In this document: positions 8,694-18,591 of the stretch, piece by piece
How positions within the stretch are numbered: position 1 is the stretch's first letter
How the letters are laid out: each line of letters opens with the position of its first letter
Source: Paenibacillus stellifer
GTDB taxonomy: Bacteria; Bacillota; Bacilli; Paenibacillales; Paenibacillaceae
Direction of reading: 5' to 3'
NCBI RefSeq assembly: GCF_000758685.1
Contig: NZ_CP009286.1
Span: 3,502,501 to 3,566,500, forward strand
DNA length: 64,000 bases
Position numbers and translations under genes: made by a program
The notes under the pieces: model-generated
The model's database searches: none
Told to the model about the DNA's origin: nothing
Seen by the model: the letters and a program-made list of their open reading frames with translations, nothing else

Positions 8694-9800
8694 TCAAGCG
8701 CCGTCTTGTGACCATCCGGTCCGCAAAAAATCGGCAAGTCCCTCGCACAGGCTTTCGTCCCCTGCTTCCAGCCAATCATCCTGAATTTCGAGATGCCGGC
8801 AGGTGCTGCTCTTCACGTAGCTGTAGATAATTTGGGCTTCATCAAATTCCTCCCTGCCGATCTCCTGTTCCGCAGCGGCGGACACCTCTTCGAAACCGGC
8901 CCGGACGATTTCCTCAAACCCTTCAGGAAGCCGGTCCACATTCGAGACATCGAATATTCCGCTGAACAGAACGAGATTGCGCCGGATCAGGAACAGCTTG
9001 GCACTTCCTTCATCCATTCGCTCCATCACCAGCAGCTTCCGGTTCGCTTCCGCAAATCGCGCCACCTGGCGCTGCCGAAGCAGGAAGCCGATGGATTTGA
9101 GACAGTCCCTGTACCTGGCTGCGGCTTCGAAATCGAAGACTTCGGCGGCCGCCGCCATCTCCGCTTGTATTTCCTCCTCAAGGCTCCCGTCCTCTCCGCC
9201 CAGCAGCGCGGCAAAACGGTCGATCAGGCGATGATATTGCGCCTCCGCCTCGCCTCCGAGGCAGGCCCCCCGGCATAGGCCGAGCGAATGGTTCAAGCAC
9301 GCGGAGTTGCCCGAGGACGCATGATTGCAGTCGAGCCGGAAGCACTCCCGGAAGTCCTGAACCGCACGCTCTACGGACCCTCTGCTCGACGTATAAGGAC
9401 CGAGAGCCCGCCAGCCTTCCTCTTCCGGCAAATCGGCGGACACCTTCATCCGCTTGAGACCCGGACCGGGACCGATGAGGATATAGGGATAGCCGAGCGG
9501 ATTTTTCATTTTGCGGTTGTACATCGGTTTAATTTCATGAATCAGTCTGCACTCCAGCATAAACGCCTCGAATTCCGTGTCGGTTACGCGATATTCGAGA
9601 TCCCGGACATGCTGAACAAGCTTCTTGACCTTCGGAGAATGCGACTTGTTATTATAGAAATAAGATTGCACTCTTTTTTTCAGATTTTTGGATTTGCCGA
9701 CATAGATCACATGTCCAAGCGAGTCCTTCATCAGATACACGCCCGGCGACTGGGGAAGGCTTGCGGCTATATCTTTCATGCTTGCATACGTTCCTTCCAT
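8694..9800 (-). CDS. Short UvrC-like GIY-YIG endonuclease
   Basis: A 368-residue protein that matches only the N-terminal half of UvrC. The GIY-YIG nuclease domain spans about residues 12-95 (SPGVYLMKDSLGHVIYVGKS, with Arg and Glu in the following helices). A Cys-rich segment (CNHASSGNSACLNHSLGLC) and a UVR motif-like helix (FDFEAAARYRDCLKSI) follow. The RNase H-like and helix-hairpin-helix domains of full UvrC are missing, so it can at most make one incision, as the UvrC homologue Cho does. It is probably an accessory nucleotide excision repair nuclease. ATG 9779 (MKDIAASL) with GGAAGGAA upstream is an alternative start. It stands alone. Confidence 0.8.
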   Translation of the reverse strand: MEGTYASMKDIAASLPQSPGVYLMKDSLGHVIYVGKSKNLKKRVQSYFYNNKSHSPKVKKLVQHVRDLEYRVTDTEFEAFMLECRLIHEIKPMYNRKMKNPLGYPYILIGPGPGLKRMKVSADLPEEEGWRALGPYTSSRGSVERAVQDFRECFRLDCNHASSGNSACLNHSLGLCRGACLGGEAEAQYHRLIDRFAALLGGEDGSLEEEIQAEMAAAAEVFDFEAAARYRDCLKSIGFLLRQRQVARFAEANRKLLVMERMDEGSAKLFLIRRNLVLFSGIFDVSNVDRLPEGFEEIVRAGFEEVSAAAEQEIGREEFDEAQIIYSYVKSSTCRHLEIQDDWLEAGDESLCEGLADFLRTGWSQDGA

Positions 9801-9945
9801 TTACCTGATTTCTTGTACGGTTTCTTGTACTATACTGTGATCATAATCCACCCATTTCCACAGAGCAAATGCAATCATGCTCTTTCCGGGGCCTGAACGC
9901 CTGTTTTTTTGATAGAATAGTAGGAGTGATTGGAGGAGAGATCGG

Positions 9946-10164
9946 ATGAACGACGAACAATCGGAGTATGACCTGGACCGGTGCCCGATTTGCGGTGAGC
10001 AGAAGGTATGCGGCCGGCATACGCAGGAAGGTACGGAGTGCTGGTGCGCGGGCGAGACGTTTCCGCCGGGAATCTTTGACCTTGTTCCGGAGGAGCTAAG
10101 GGGCAAAGCCTGTATTTGCCGAAGCTGCCTGAAGGCTTATCAGGCGGGGCTTAAGCTGAAGTGA
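9946..10164 (+). CDS. Cysteine-rich CWC family protein
   Basis: A 72-residue protein with eight Cys: CPICGEQKVCG, ECWCAGETFPPGIF and KACICRSCLKAY. The C-W-C core and paired CxxC motifs define the cysteine-rich CWC family and suggest bound zinc or another metal. Start ATG 9946 has GGAGGAG ahead. It is a single gene between the nuclease and the permease. Function unknown. Confidence 0.8.
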   Translation: MNDEQSEYDLDRCPICGEQKVCGRHTQEGTECWCAGETFPPGIFDLVPEELRGKACICRSCLKAYQAGLKLK

Positions 10165-10266
10165 GCCGGCTGGCTGACCGGCGAAATGACAAATAATTGA
10201 GCGATATTGATCGCGAAAAATACACGCTCGAAGCGCTTGCTCGAAGCGCAGAGCCGGGTAACGGCA

Positions 10267-10299
10267 AAGAGCCGCCGGGCTATCGCACCCGGCGGCTCT
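10267..10299 (-). terminator. Terminator of the APC permease gene
   Basis: Strong GC-rich stem AAGAGCCGCCGGG / CCCGGCGGCTCTT with an eight-base loop, 33 bases downstream of the permease stop. On the minus strand it is followed by a short T-stretch. Confidence 0.7.
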
Positions 10300-10331
10300 T
10301 GCTCGCTGATCCGGGCGCCGCAGGCGATGGA

Positions 10332-11846
10332 TCAGCCCGGGTCCCGCCGCTGTCCGTCCCCTGCCGGCCCCTTGTGGTCGGAGACCACGGGGCCGGTCAA
10401 TTCCTCGGACAGCTCCGGCTGCGCCCGGGCCGCGAACGCGCCGGGCGGCACACGGCGGGCGACTTCGCTGCGCGGCGCCCGGCCGAAGTAGCGTTTGCCG
10501 GCGTATATGCCGGCAAACAAAGCAACGAACAGCAGGCCGGCTGCAAGTCCGCCGCCCTGCCCTGGAATAAGCGGCATACTTACAATGACCGCTGCCAGAC
10601 TGAGCATGGCGAGCCAGGATGTGTACGGAAAGCCTCGAAGAGCGCTTCTGGGCAGCCTGGCCCCTTCCGCCTTCTCTCTCTTTCGGCGAAGCCGGTAGTG
10701 GCTGGCCATAATCGCGATGTATACGAACAGGATCGAGAAGCCTCCGGAGCTGAGCAGGAACAAATAGACGCCCTGCGGCAGCAGCAGGCCAAGACCGAGT
10801 CCTGTCAGCATGGCCGCCCCTGAGAACAGAATTCCCCGGTACGGCACATCGGTCTTGTCCCGCATCCAGGCGGGAGTATGCCCCTCATCGGCTAGTGAGC
10901 GGAGCATCCGCCCCAGACCGAAGATGGAGGCCAGCATCGTCGAGAGGATCGCCGATACAAGCACGATGTCCATCACATTCCCGGCCCAGCCGAGACCATG
11001 CAGCGAGAGCGCTGTGACGAACGGGCTCTCCTGCACCGTTACCACCGATCCCGGAACGAGGAAGAACAGTCCCGCCATTGCGGACAGGAACAGCCCTACC
11101 AGAAGAATGAGGGTCAGCCGGATCGCCTTCGGAACCTGTACCTTTGGATTTGCCGTCTCCGATGCCGCGAGGCCAAGCACCTCGAAGCCGGCATAAGAGA
11201 ACATCACGATCAGCATACTGCCGGCAATGGCCCCGACCCCTCCGGGCATCAGGGGCTGACCGGCAAGGACGCCGAAGCCCGCAGGACCGGAGCGGGCGGG
11301 GCCGCCTGGCAGCAGTGCTCCTATACCGGCGGCCAACAGAATCGCCAGCACAACGAAAGCAACGACGGCCAGCAGCTTCACTGCTGCAAGGCTCGACTCC
11401 AGCTTGCTGAGCCGGTCGGCGCCGAGCAGATTAAGCAGCGTCATCGCAACAATGATCCCGGCCTCAAGCAAGCCTAGCGAGAGCCATGGGAACCACCCCC
11501 GGATCAGAATGGAGGCCGCCGTCGCTTCACTCGACATGGCCAGCACCATGCCGATCCAATACACCCAGCCAACCGTAAAGCCCGCTCCAGGGCCAAAAGC
11601 CTGCTCCGTATAGGTCCTGAATGATCCCAGCGACGGGTTCTCGACCGTCATTTCCGATAGTGCGGTCAGAATCCAGTAGACCAGCACACCGCCGATCACA
11701 TATGCGATCAGCACCGAAGGTCCGGCGGCGCGGATAGCGACCGACGAACCGAGAAAGAACGAACCTCCGACTACCGTTCCCAGAGCCAGCATCGTGAGCT
11801 GCCACACCGATAGCCCTTTACCCGGCTCTTTTTTGCCTTCTTCCAT
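10332..11846 (-). CDS. APC superfamily amino acid permease
   Basis: A 504-residue membrane protein with about twelve hydrophobic segments. The first has the substrate-binding unwound helix LALGTVVGGSFFLGSSVAI (Gly-rich, as in the family's GxGxxG), and FSYAGFEVLGLAASE is the conserved helix 6 segment. It is likely a proton-coupled amino acid or amine importer in the cytoplasmic membrane. The last 45 residues form a Pro/Arg/Ala-rich cytoplasmic tail. GGAGG precedes ATG 11846. Single gene with its own terminator; substrate unknown. Confidence 0.88.
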   Translation of the reverse strand: MEEGKKEPGKGLSVWQLTMLALGTVVGGSFFLGSSVAIRAAGPSVLIAYVIGGVLVYWILTALSEMTVENPSLGSFRTYTEQAFGPGAGFTVGWVYWIGMVLAMSSEATAASILIRGWFPWLSLGLLEAGIIVAMTLLNLLGADRLSKLESSLAAVKLLAVVAFVVLAILLAAGIGALLPGGPARSGPAGFGVLAGQPLMPGGVGAIAGSMLIVMFSYAGFEVLGLAASETANPKVQVPKAIRLTLILLVGLFLSAMAGLFFLVPGSVVTVQESPFVTALSLHGLGWAGNVMDIVLVSAILSTMLASIFGLGRMLRSLADEGHTPAWMRDKTDVPYRGILFSGAAMLTGLGLGLLLPQGVYLFLLSSGGFSILFVYIAIMASHYRLRRKREKAEGARLPRSALRGFPYTSWLAMLSLAAVIVSMPLIPGQGGGLAAGLLFVALFAGIYAGKRYFGRAPRSEVARRVPPGAFAARAQPELSEELTGPVVSDHKGPAGDGQRRDPG

Positions 11847-11970
11847 GGCGCAGCCTCCAACATATCCATAGTGTCTGTTGAAGTATCTGCATCTTGCGTC
11901 CGAATTAATCGTTCTGAGAGAAATGCACGCATGCCTGTTCTTATGGCCGAACCAGCGGCAGCGGGGCTTG

Positions 11971-14900
11971 CTAATGTTCGAGCAGCGTCACCCGGTTTCT
12001 GCCTCCGGCCTTGGACTGGTACAAGGCATCGTCGGCCAGCTTGTAAATATCGTTCTCATTCATGGCGTCAACCTGCACTGTCGCAACGCCTACGGATACG
12101 GTCAGATAACGGCTTGTCTTGCTCATGGCATGCTCGATCCGAAGCTCTTCCACAACGGAACGGATACCCTCTGCAAGCTCCCACGACTCCTCCGAGGTTA
12201 GCCCGGACGCCACAACGCCGAATTCTTCTCCCCCTAGACGGAAGACAAAATCGCTGAGAGGCCGGACATACTCGCGGAGTTTTTTTCCAAGCGTCCGCAG
12301 CGCATTGTCACCCTCATAGTGGCCGTACGTGTCGTTAAACTTTTTGTAGTGGTCGATGTCGAACATGATGAAGGTCAGTAAGCCTTTGTTCTGCTTGGCC
12401 CGGTTCACTTCCTCATAAAACACGGTGTTGAAGTATCTCCGGTTATAGACGCCGGTCAGCTCATCCGTGACCGACAGCTTCTCAATCAGCTGAATATTGC
12501 GGTTCAATTCCTGGTTGTTCAGCTCAAGCTCCCGCGTCCGCTCATTGACCAGCTCTTCCAGATGCTCCTTGTGAGTCCGAAGCTCTTCTTCGGCCAGCTT
12601 CCGTTCGGTGATATCCTTGACGGTCCCTTGAACGGCCGGTCTGCCCAGATATTCGATAAGACTGACTTTATGAATAACGTAAATGTCACGTTCTCCATTC
12701 TTATGGGCCAACCGGGTCTCGTACTCGTCCGGTACGGGGATGCCTTTTGTCCGGTTTCTGTAGTAACCCTCCACCCTCTCGCGTTCCCCGGGATAGATGA
12801 AAGTGTGAAAAGGCTGGTTCAGCATTTCCTCAAGCTCGTAGCCCGTCAGACGGGCCAGCGCATGATTCGCAAATACGAGCTTCCGGTCCTGATTGATAAA
12901 GATGCCGTCCAGCATGTTGTTGACCAGGGTCCGGTACTTCTCCTCCGACCGCTCCAGATCGGCATACAGGCTGGCGTTCTCCAGCGCATACACCATTTCC
13001 CTGGACAGCAGATTGATGATTTTCATCCGGTCTCTGGTGAAGGCGCCGGTCAGCAGCTGGTTCTCCAGATAGATGATGGCGACAACCTGATTATGATTGA
13101 TCAGCGGCATGCATACGAGCGATTTCGGCCGATGGGTGTTCAAATACCGGTCGTTGACGAATTCCGATTCGGAGAACGCATCCTTGTATATGATCGTCTC
13201 CTTGCTCTCCTCCACGTAGCGGATAATGGAATCCGGCAGATCGGCGTCCGTGTAGTTCCGGTGGAGCAGAACCGATATTTTGTTATCCCGGGCGTTATAT
13301 TCCCCTTCGATCAACAGATCGCTTTGCGATTTCATAATAATGCAGCCGCGCTGGGCGCCCGCATTCTTGATTACAATATCCATCAGTGCTTCCAGCAGGT
13401 GATCAAGCTCAATCTCCTTGGAAATCGCCTGGGAAGCGAGCAGGATGGAACTGAGATCGATGCTCTCCGTCGTCTCCGTTACCGACCGGTTGAAGGAGAA
13501 CTCCTTCTGATGCCGGGCGGCATCGGGATAGGCCCCGTTAAGCTGGCTGATCTTGCCTTTGGCTCCCCATACGGAGTAATAGTAGAGCGATTGCTTGAGC
13601 AGGTATGAAGCGTAATCGCTGTAGCCCAGATCCATATTAAACTTAGCGGCGAGCTCGTAGCAGAGCGCTTTGTAGCGGACAAAGCTGCCCTTTTCGCTCA
13701 GTTTCACAGCCTGCTCGTAGCCTTTGGCAGCCTCCAGGGGCTTGCCGTTAATCCGGGCCCACTCCGCCTTCATCAGCCACTCCAGCTGCAGAAACGTATC
13801 CGGATTGTGGACAGCCCATTTTCCCATCCGCCGCAGTTCCTTGCGCATTCTCCGCTTGGCCTTAATCTTCGCCGCAGTGTTCATCCCATTGAAGGCATAC
13901 GCCAAATTCAGGAAGGCATATAATGAGAACTCCACCATGAAGGCGGAGCCGGCGAGCGTTCCGCTGTACGAATCCGCCTTCTCAAGAAAGGCCAAAGCCT
14001 CGTGGTAATGCTCGAAGGTGAAGAACTGCTTCATTTTGTAAATATAGTAGATGGCGATTCCGGAATAGTACCTCGCTTCTTCCAATCCGTGAAGGAAATC
14101 GGCTTCCCGAAAGTCTCCCCCGTCAAAGGACAGCGGATCGGACAGCTCCCCCGCCAGATTGAGCAGATGCTGCCTGGACAGCTTGGCTGTATTCAGCGCC
14201 TCCTGGTACTTCGTCGTCTCGATAATGGAGAGATAGCGTTCCGTCTCACGCAGATTGGCCGCAATCTCGAGGGACGGGTCCCACAGATTGATATAGAAGC
14301 AGGAATGGGCGAGGTACATCATTTCCCCGATCAGCAGACTGGATTCAATGGACTTCCCGAACCATTCCTTCAGCGTGTCCCACGGTTCCTTCCACACATG
14401 GCAGAACAGCGTATACAGCACGAGCGCCGCGCCTCTCCACTGTACATCGTTGAATTTGTCGTTGATACGGATACCCAGGCGGCCGAAATCGAAGGCGCCC
14501 TGCAAATCGCCGAAGCCGGACAGCAGGATGGAGTAGCCGATAAAGGCAATCGCCGATTCCGGACTGTTGCCGTACATCAGGCTGAGCTCGGCTTTCTTCA
14601 GCACCACAATGGCGAACAGATTACTCTCCCCGGAGATAAAGGCGGGCGGAAAAATATTGATCAGCAGCCGCATCACAAGCCGGATGCGCTCATCCGTCAT
14701 TTCGGGCTTGCTGAAAATGTCCTCGATGTCCAATCCGCGCAGCCGGAACTTCAGCTTCAGGAACTCCTTCAGTACACTGCCCATCCCCGGCTTGTCCGGA
14801 ATCTGGATGCCAAGCGTCTGCAGCCCCTTTCGGCCCGCCTCAATGGATTCCTTCATCAAGCCCAGGTACATATAATGATTGGCCTGCATCTCACGAATCA

Positions 14901-17391
14901 ATCCGACCGCCATAGGCTCCTTCAGCGCAGCAAGCAGCAGCGCGCACGCTTCGTCGGCCGCCTCCACATGGCGGGTAAGGTAACCGCATTCCGCGAAGAG
15001 GCGGTACAATGCCAGAGTCCGTTCCTCGCCGGGCTGCCAGGAGCTTGAGGGCAGAAGCTTCCGGGCGGCCTGCAGGAAATCGAAGGCGGCGTCGTACCCG
15101 AAAGCCGCTTTCGCTCTTAGCGCCGCTTGCTCGTTGAGCCCGATGATCAGATCGATCTCCTGCATGTCCTCAACGTAATCCAGACCTTTGTTGATATGTG
15201 CAACAATATCCACAATGTTCACGTCTATTTCAGCAGGCGGCAGAGCCTTCAGCATCAATCTGCCGATCGTCAAATGAAGCTGTCTGCCGGTTTCGGGGTC
15301 GATCATTTGGTACAGCGCCTGCTGGATACGGTCATGCTGAAAGCGAAAGGTAACCGGAATCCGGGCGGCCTGCATCCCGAGATCCTCGGATAAGCCGGAC
15401 AGCAGCGAATAGTTGGCATCCGCAGGGAAGATCAAATCTTCTTCCACAGCCCGGATCAAAGACTTTGCGATCATCACCGGATTCTCCCGGCTGATCTGCG
15501 CAAGCATGCCGTAATCGAATGAACTGCCGATACAGGCGGCCAGACGCAGCGTATGAAGATTCTCTTCCGGAAGAACCCGGAGCTTGTTGATCAGAAAGCC
15601 GATAATGTTCTCGCTGATATCCAGCTGACCGATGCGGTCCAATTCCCAGGCCCATATCCCTTTCGTTTCATCAAAGTGTATAAGCCTTTCCTTATGTAAT
15701 TCCTTCAAAATCTCAGTCATAAAGAATGAATTACCCTTGGTCCTGCTATAGATCAGCTCCGAAAGCGGTGAAACACTGGCCGTGTCCGTAAAGAGGGTAT
15801 CCGCGATCAGTTGGGCGGCTGCTTCTTGGGGGAGGGCATTCAGAATGACGCGGTCCACCTGCCCGCCGTTCTTCTCCATCTCTTCAAGCACTGCAAAGAG
15901 AGGGTGTCCCTGCATGGTCTCCTGCTGACGGTAAGCACACACGATAAAGAGCCTGCGGAGACGATTGCTCAGAACCACCTTCCCAAGGAGCTGAAGCGTC
16001 GAGAGGTCGGCCCACTGCAAATCATCCAGGAACAGGACGAGCGGACGCTCATCGCCAATCAGACCTTCGAGCAGCCGAATGAAGGTCTGGTAGAACCGGT
16101 TCGTCTCCTCTGCCGGATTCAGATGCTCGATTTCCGGCTGCTCGCCAATCAGATTCGCAAGCTCGGGGATGATCCCTGTCATAATCTTCCCGTTCCCGCC
16201 TAGCGAAGCGTTAAGGACTTCCGCAAGAGCTGACTTCTCTTGAACGGACATTCCGGCGTCCATTTGAAGAATTAGCTTGCGGATGGCCTGTATCAAGGCG
16301 CTGTAAGGGATGTTCCGGTTGTACTGATCGAACTTTCCACCGGTGAACAAGCCCTTCTCCCGGCTAATATAAGGATGCAATTCGTTCACGAACGCGGTCT
16401 TGCCCACTCCCGCATCTCCCGAAATCAGCATAAGCCGGGGCTTCTCCCGAATGCTCGCATGAAAGGAAGCCTTAAGACTGCGAAGCTCTTCTTCCCTGCC
16501 GTAAATGCGCTGGGAGATCCCGAAGATGTTCTTCCGATCGTCCTCGGCAGGCTCGAAGCCGCGCTCTCCGGCCAGACAGCGCTGCAGGTCTGCTTTGATC
16601 CCAAAGGCGCTCCGATAGCGGTCCTCCGGCGATTTCTCCAGCAGCTTCATAATGACGGACGACAGTTCGCGGGAGACTTCCCCGCCCGTCCGGTCATGGG
16701 GCGTTACCGCTGACTTGGCGATAATGGAGTAGATCATCTCCAGTATGTCGCGGTCTTCGAAGGGCTTCGCGCCGGTCGTCAGCTCGTAGAGCACCACTCC
16801 AAGTGAATAGAAATCCGTCCTGTAGTCGATGCTCCGGTTCATGCGCCCGGTCTGCTCGGGAGAAATATAGGGCAGACTGCCTTCCAGAACACCGCTGTTC
16901 TGAAACTCCGCTTTTTCCCGGGACAGCTTGACGGCGAGATCGAAATCGATCAGTTGGACAATATCCCGCTCTTTGTCCCAAATGATGTTGGAGGGCTTAA
17001 TGTCTTTGTGTATAACCCGGTGCTCGTGGACGGAACCGATAATCTCGACGATCTTGATCATCAGGCGCAGAATCATCTCCGGATCAATACTGCCCTCGCC
17101 CATAATCCGCTTGAGCGACTTCCCTCCGATGTCCTCCAGAACCATGACGAAATAACCGTTCTCTTCCTTCAGCGAGATCGGTCTGATGACGCCTTCAACC
17201 TTCCCGCTGAGTTCCTTAAGCATCTTGAATTCCTGCTTGAAACGCATGACTTCTTCATAGCCGGCATAATCCGATTTCAGAACCTTCAGGATAACCGTGT
17301 TCTCCGTATCCATCGCCCGGCAGCGGTACACCGACTTGCGTTCATTATCGGAAATCGTCTCCAGTACGGTGTAATTGTCAATGGCAGTCAT
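11971..17391 (-). CDS. Ser/Thr kinase-AAA ATPase-GAF-PAS-GGDEF signalling fusion
   Basis: An 1806-residue cytoplasmic protein with five modules. Residues about 1-270 are a eukaryotic-type protein kinase (IHKDIKPSNIIWD near 132, then DFDLAVK). About 290-600 are a STAND/AAA ATPase (Walker A GDAGVGKT near 327, Walker B LVLFLDDLQWAD near 455). A long helical TPR-like middle follows. GAF is at about 1300-1465, PAS at 1477-1597, a coiled coil, then a GGDEF domain from about 1645 with active-site GGEEF near 1721. The diguanylate cyclase should be active, but the RxxD product-inhibition site is altered to RxxxD. It joins phosphorylation sensing to c-di-GMP synthesis. A membrane protein gene lies 14 bases upstream, probably cotranscribed. 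A single intact frame. Confidence 0.93.
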   Translation of the reverse strand: MTAIDNYTVLETISDNERKSVYRCRAMDTENTVILKVLKSDYAGYEEVMRFKQEFKMLKELSGKVEGVIRPISLKEENGYFVMVLEDIGGKSLKRIMGEGSIDPEMILRLMIKIVEIIGSVHEHRVIHKDIKPSNIIWDKERDIVQLIDFDLAVKLSREKAEFQNSGVLEGSLPYISPEQTGRMNRSIDYRTDFYSLGVVLYELTTGAKPFEDRDILEMIYSIIAKSAVTPHDRTGGEVSRELSSVIMKLLEKSPEDRYRSAFGIKADLQRCLAGERGFEPAEDDRKNIFGISQRIYGREEELRSLKASFHASIREKPRLMLISGDAGVGKTAFVNELHPYISREKGLFTGGKFDQYNRNIPYSALIQAIRKLILQMDAGMSVQEKSALAEVLNASLGGNGKIMTGIIPELANLIGEQPEIEHLNPAEETNRFYQTFIRLLEGLIGDERPLVLFLDDLQWADLSTLQLLGKVVLSNRLRRLFIVCAYRQQETMQGHPLFAVLEEMEKNGGQVDRVILNALPQEAAAQLIADTLFTDTASVSPLSELIYSRTKGNSFFMTEILKELHKERLIHFDETKGIWAWELDRIGQLDISENIIGFLINKLRVLPEENLHTLRLAACIGSSFDYGMLAQISRENPVMIAKSLIRAVEEDLIFPADANYSLLSGLSEDLGMQAARIPVTFRFQHDRIQQALYQMIDPETGRQLHLTIGRLMLKALPPAEIDVNIVDIVAHINKGLDYVEDMQEIDLIIGLNEQAALRAKAAFGYDAAFDFLQAARKLLPSSSWQPGEERTLALYRLFAECGYLTRHVEAADEACALLLAALKEPMAVGLIREMQANHYMYLGLMKESIEAGRKGLQTLGIQIPDKPGMGSVLKEFLKLKFRLRGLDIEDIFSKPEMTDERIRLVMRLLINIFPPAFISGESNLFAIVVLKKAELSLMYGNSPESAIAFIGYSILLSGFGDLQGAFDFGRLGIRINDKFNDVQWRGAALVLYTLFCHVWKEPWDTLKEWFGKSIESSLLIGEMMYLAHSCFYINLWDPSLEIAANLRETERYLSIIETTKYQEALNTAKLSRQHLLNLAGELSDPLSFDGGDFREADFLHGLEEARYYSGIAIYYIYKMKQFFTFEHYHEALAFLEKADSYSGTLAGSAFMVEFSLYAFLNLAYAFNGMNTAAKIKAKRRMRKELRRMGKWAVHNPDTFLQLEWLMKAEWARINGKPLEAAKGYEQAVKLSEKGSFVRYKALCYELAAKFNMDLGYSDYASYLLKQSLYYYSVWGAKGKISQLNGAYPDAARHQKEFSFNRSVTETTESIDLSSILLASQAISKEIELDHLLEALMDIVIKNAGAQRGCIIMKSQSDLLIEGEYNARDNKISVLLHRNYTDADLPDSIIRYVEESKETIIYKDAFSESEFVNDRYLNTHRPKSLVCMPLINHNQVVAIIYLENQLLTGAFTRDRMKIINLLSREMVYALENASLYADLERSEEKYRTLVNNMLDGIFINQDRKLVFANHALARLTGYELEEMLNQPFHTFIYPGERERVEGYYRNRTKGIPVPDEYETRLAHKNGERDIYVIHKVSLIEYLGRPAVQGTVKDITERKLAEEELRTHKEHLEELVNERTRELELNNQELNRNIQLIEKLSVTDELTGVYNRRYFNTVFYEEVNRAKQNKGLLTFIMFDIDHYKKFNDTYGHYEGDNALRTLGKKLREYVRPLSDFVFRLGGEEFGVVASGLTSEESWELAEGIRSVVEELRIEHAMSKTSRYLTVSVGVATVQVDAMNENDIYKLADDALYQSKAGGRNRVTLLEH

Positions 17392-17405
17392 GCTTCGTCC
17401 ACCCT

Positions 17406-18581
17406 CTACTCAGTATCCTCCGACACTTCAACATCGGCATCGAACTCAAAAATATACGCGGCGATCAGCCATATAATCCAGCAGTTCACGCCGAAGAACA
17501 AATAACCGAAATACCCCAGAATAGGCATCTCAGAGAAGATATGTATCTTGTCCAGGTAAGGAACCGAGTACTTCCAATAATTCGGGTTCGTCGGCAGTGA
17601 ATCATGAAACCATTCGCTTCCGAAATTCCACATCTCCCAGAAAAATCCGTTGAACAGGGTGGCAAGCGCAATCAGAAAGACCCGAGACCAGTCGCCGTTC
17701 CGGATAGGTGTAAAAGGCGTCCAATAACCGGTGAGCGCCATGGCAGCGGACAGCATCGGAACAAGCGCCACCCACAGCACCCAGAATAAAACGTACGGAT
17801 AATATCCCATTCCGAAAGCAAGCACAAGCCCCAGAGCATAGTAAATCAGCAGAAAGGTTCGGTTGGTGGAGAACTTGGGGCCGAAACGGTAGCGGTCCTT
17901 CATACCCTTGAAGGTCTTCAGCAGCGTGTACCATTCGAAAATGGCGGGGAGTACGGTTGTGTAGGATAAGGAGAACCAGAATACATTACCAAAATTCGTA
18001 AACACTTCGTTATTCGGATAATACCAGTTCTCGATAACAAAGAAATTTAAAAATTCAAAGGCAAACCAGCTGAAGCAGGAGACAACAGCCAGCAGCTGCA
18101 TGGTCTTAGGCCTCCGGGAGATGATGGATCTCCCTTCATTCCGTTTGTAGACAATACCGTCCAGAATAAGAATAAAGGACCACCACAGCGGCACAAATGA
18201 ATAGTGCTCCAGATCGACAATGATATGCACACGTCCCCACATGGCGATCCAGCTGACGGCCAGCACAGGAAGGCTCCACCAGAACCATGACGGAAAAGGA
18301 GTGGAATTCCCCCCGGCCTGCCGCTTCGTATCCGGTCTTCGGAATCCGAAGATGCGCGGGAACAGCAGCACTGCGGCAATACCTATTGCTACGATGGAAG
18401 CCAGTGTGAAATACAGGAGATTGAAACCGGGGTCTCCCTCTACCTTCTGGGCGGGAAAATCCCCGTATCCGGGCGGGAAGCCGCCCCATTTCGCCAGGCT
18501 TCCTATGTACGGAAGAATAAAGATTAAACTGAAAGTAACCATAAGTATAAGCTTTTTCTGTCGATTTTTCATCCGTTTCAC
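17406..18581 (-). CDS. Polytopic membrane protein, unknown function
   Basis: A 391-residue integral membrane protein with about ten hydrophobic segments rich in Trp, Phe and Tyr. No known transporter or enzyme motif was recognised. The annotated start is a GTG; ATG 18572 (MKNRQKK) is an alternative and the ribosome binding site is weak for both. Its stop lies 14 bases before the giant kinase/GGDEF gene, so the pair are very likely cotranscribed and it may be the membrane sensor or partner of that protein. The C-terminus is acidic (EFDADVEVSEDTE). Confidence 0.7.
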   Translation of the reverse strand: MKRMKNRQKKLILMVTFSLIFILPYIGSLAKWGGFPPGYGDFPAQKVEGDPGFNLLYFTLASIVAIGIAAVLLFPRIFGFRRPDTKRQAGGNSTPFPSWFWWSLPVLAVSWIAMWGRVHIIVDLEHYSFVPLWWSFILILDGIVYKRNEGRSIISRRPKTMQLLAVVSCFSWFAFEFLNFFVIENWYYPNNEVFTNFGNVFWFSLSYTTVLPAIFEWYTLLKTFKGMKDRYRFGPKFSTNRTFLLIYYALGLVLAFGMGYYPYVLFWVLWVALVPMLSAAMALTGYWTPFTPIRNGDWSRVFLIALATLFNGFFWEMWNFGSEWFHDSLPTNPNYWKYSVPYLDKIHIFSEMPILGYFGYLFFGVNCWIIWLIAAYIFEFDADVEVSEDTE

Positions 18582-18591
18582 ACCAACCGTT

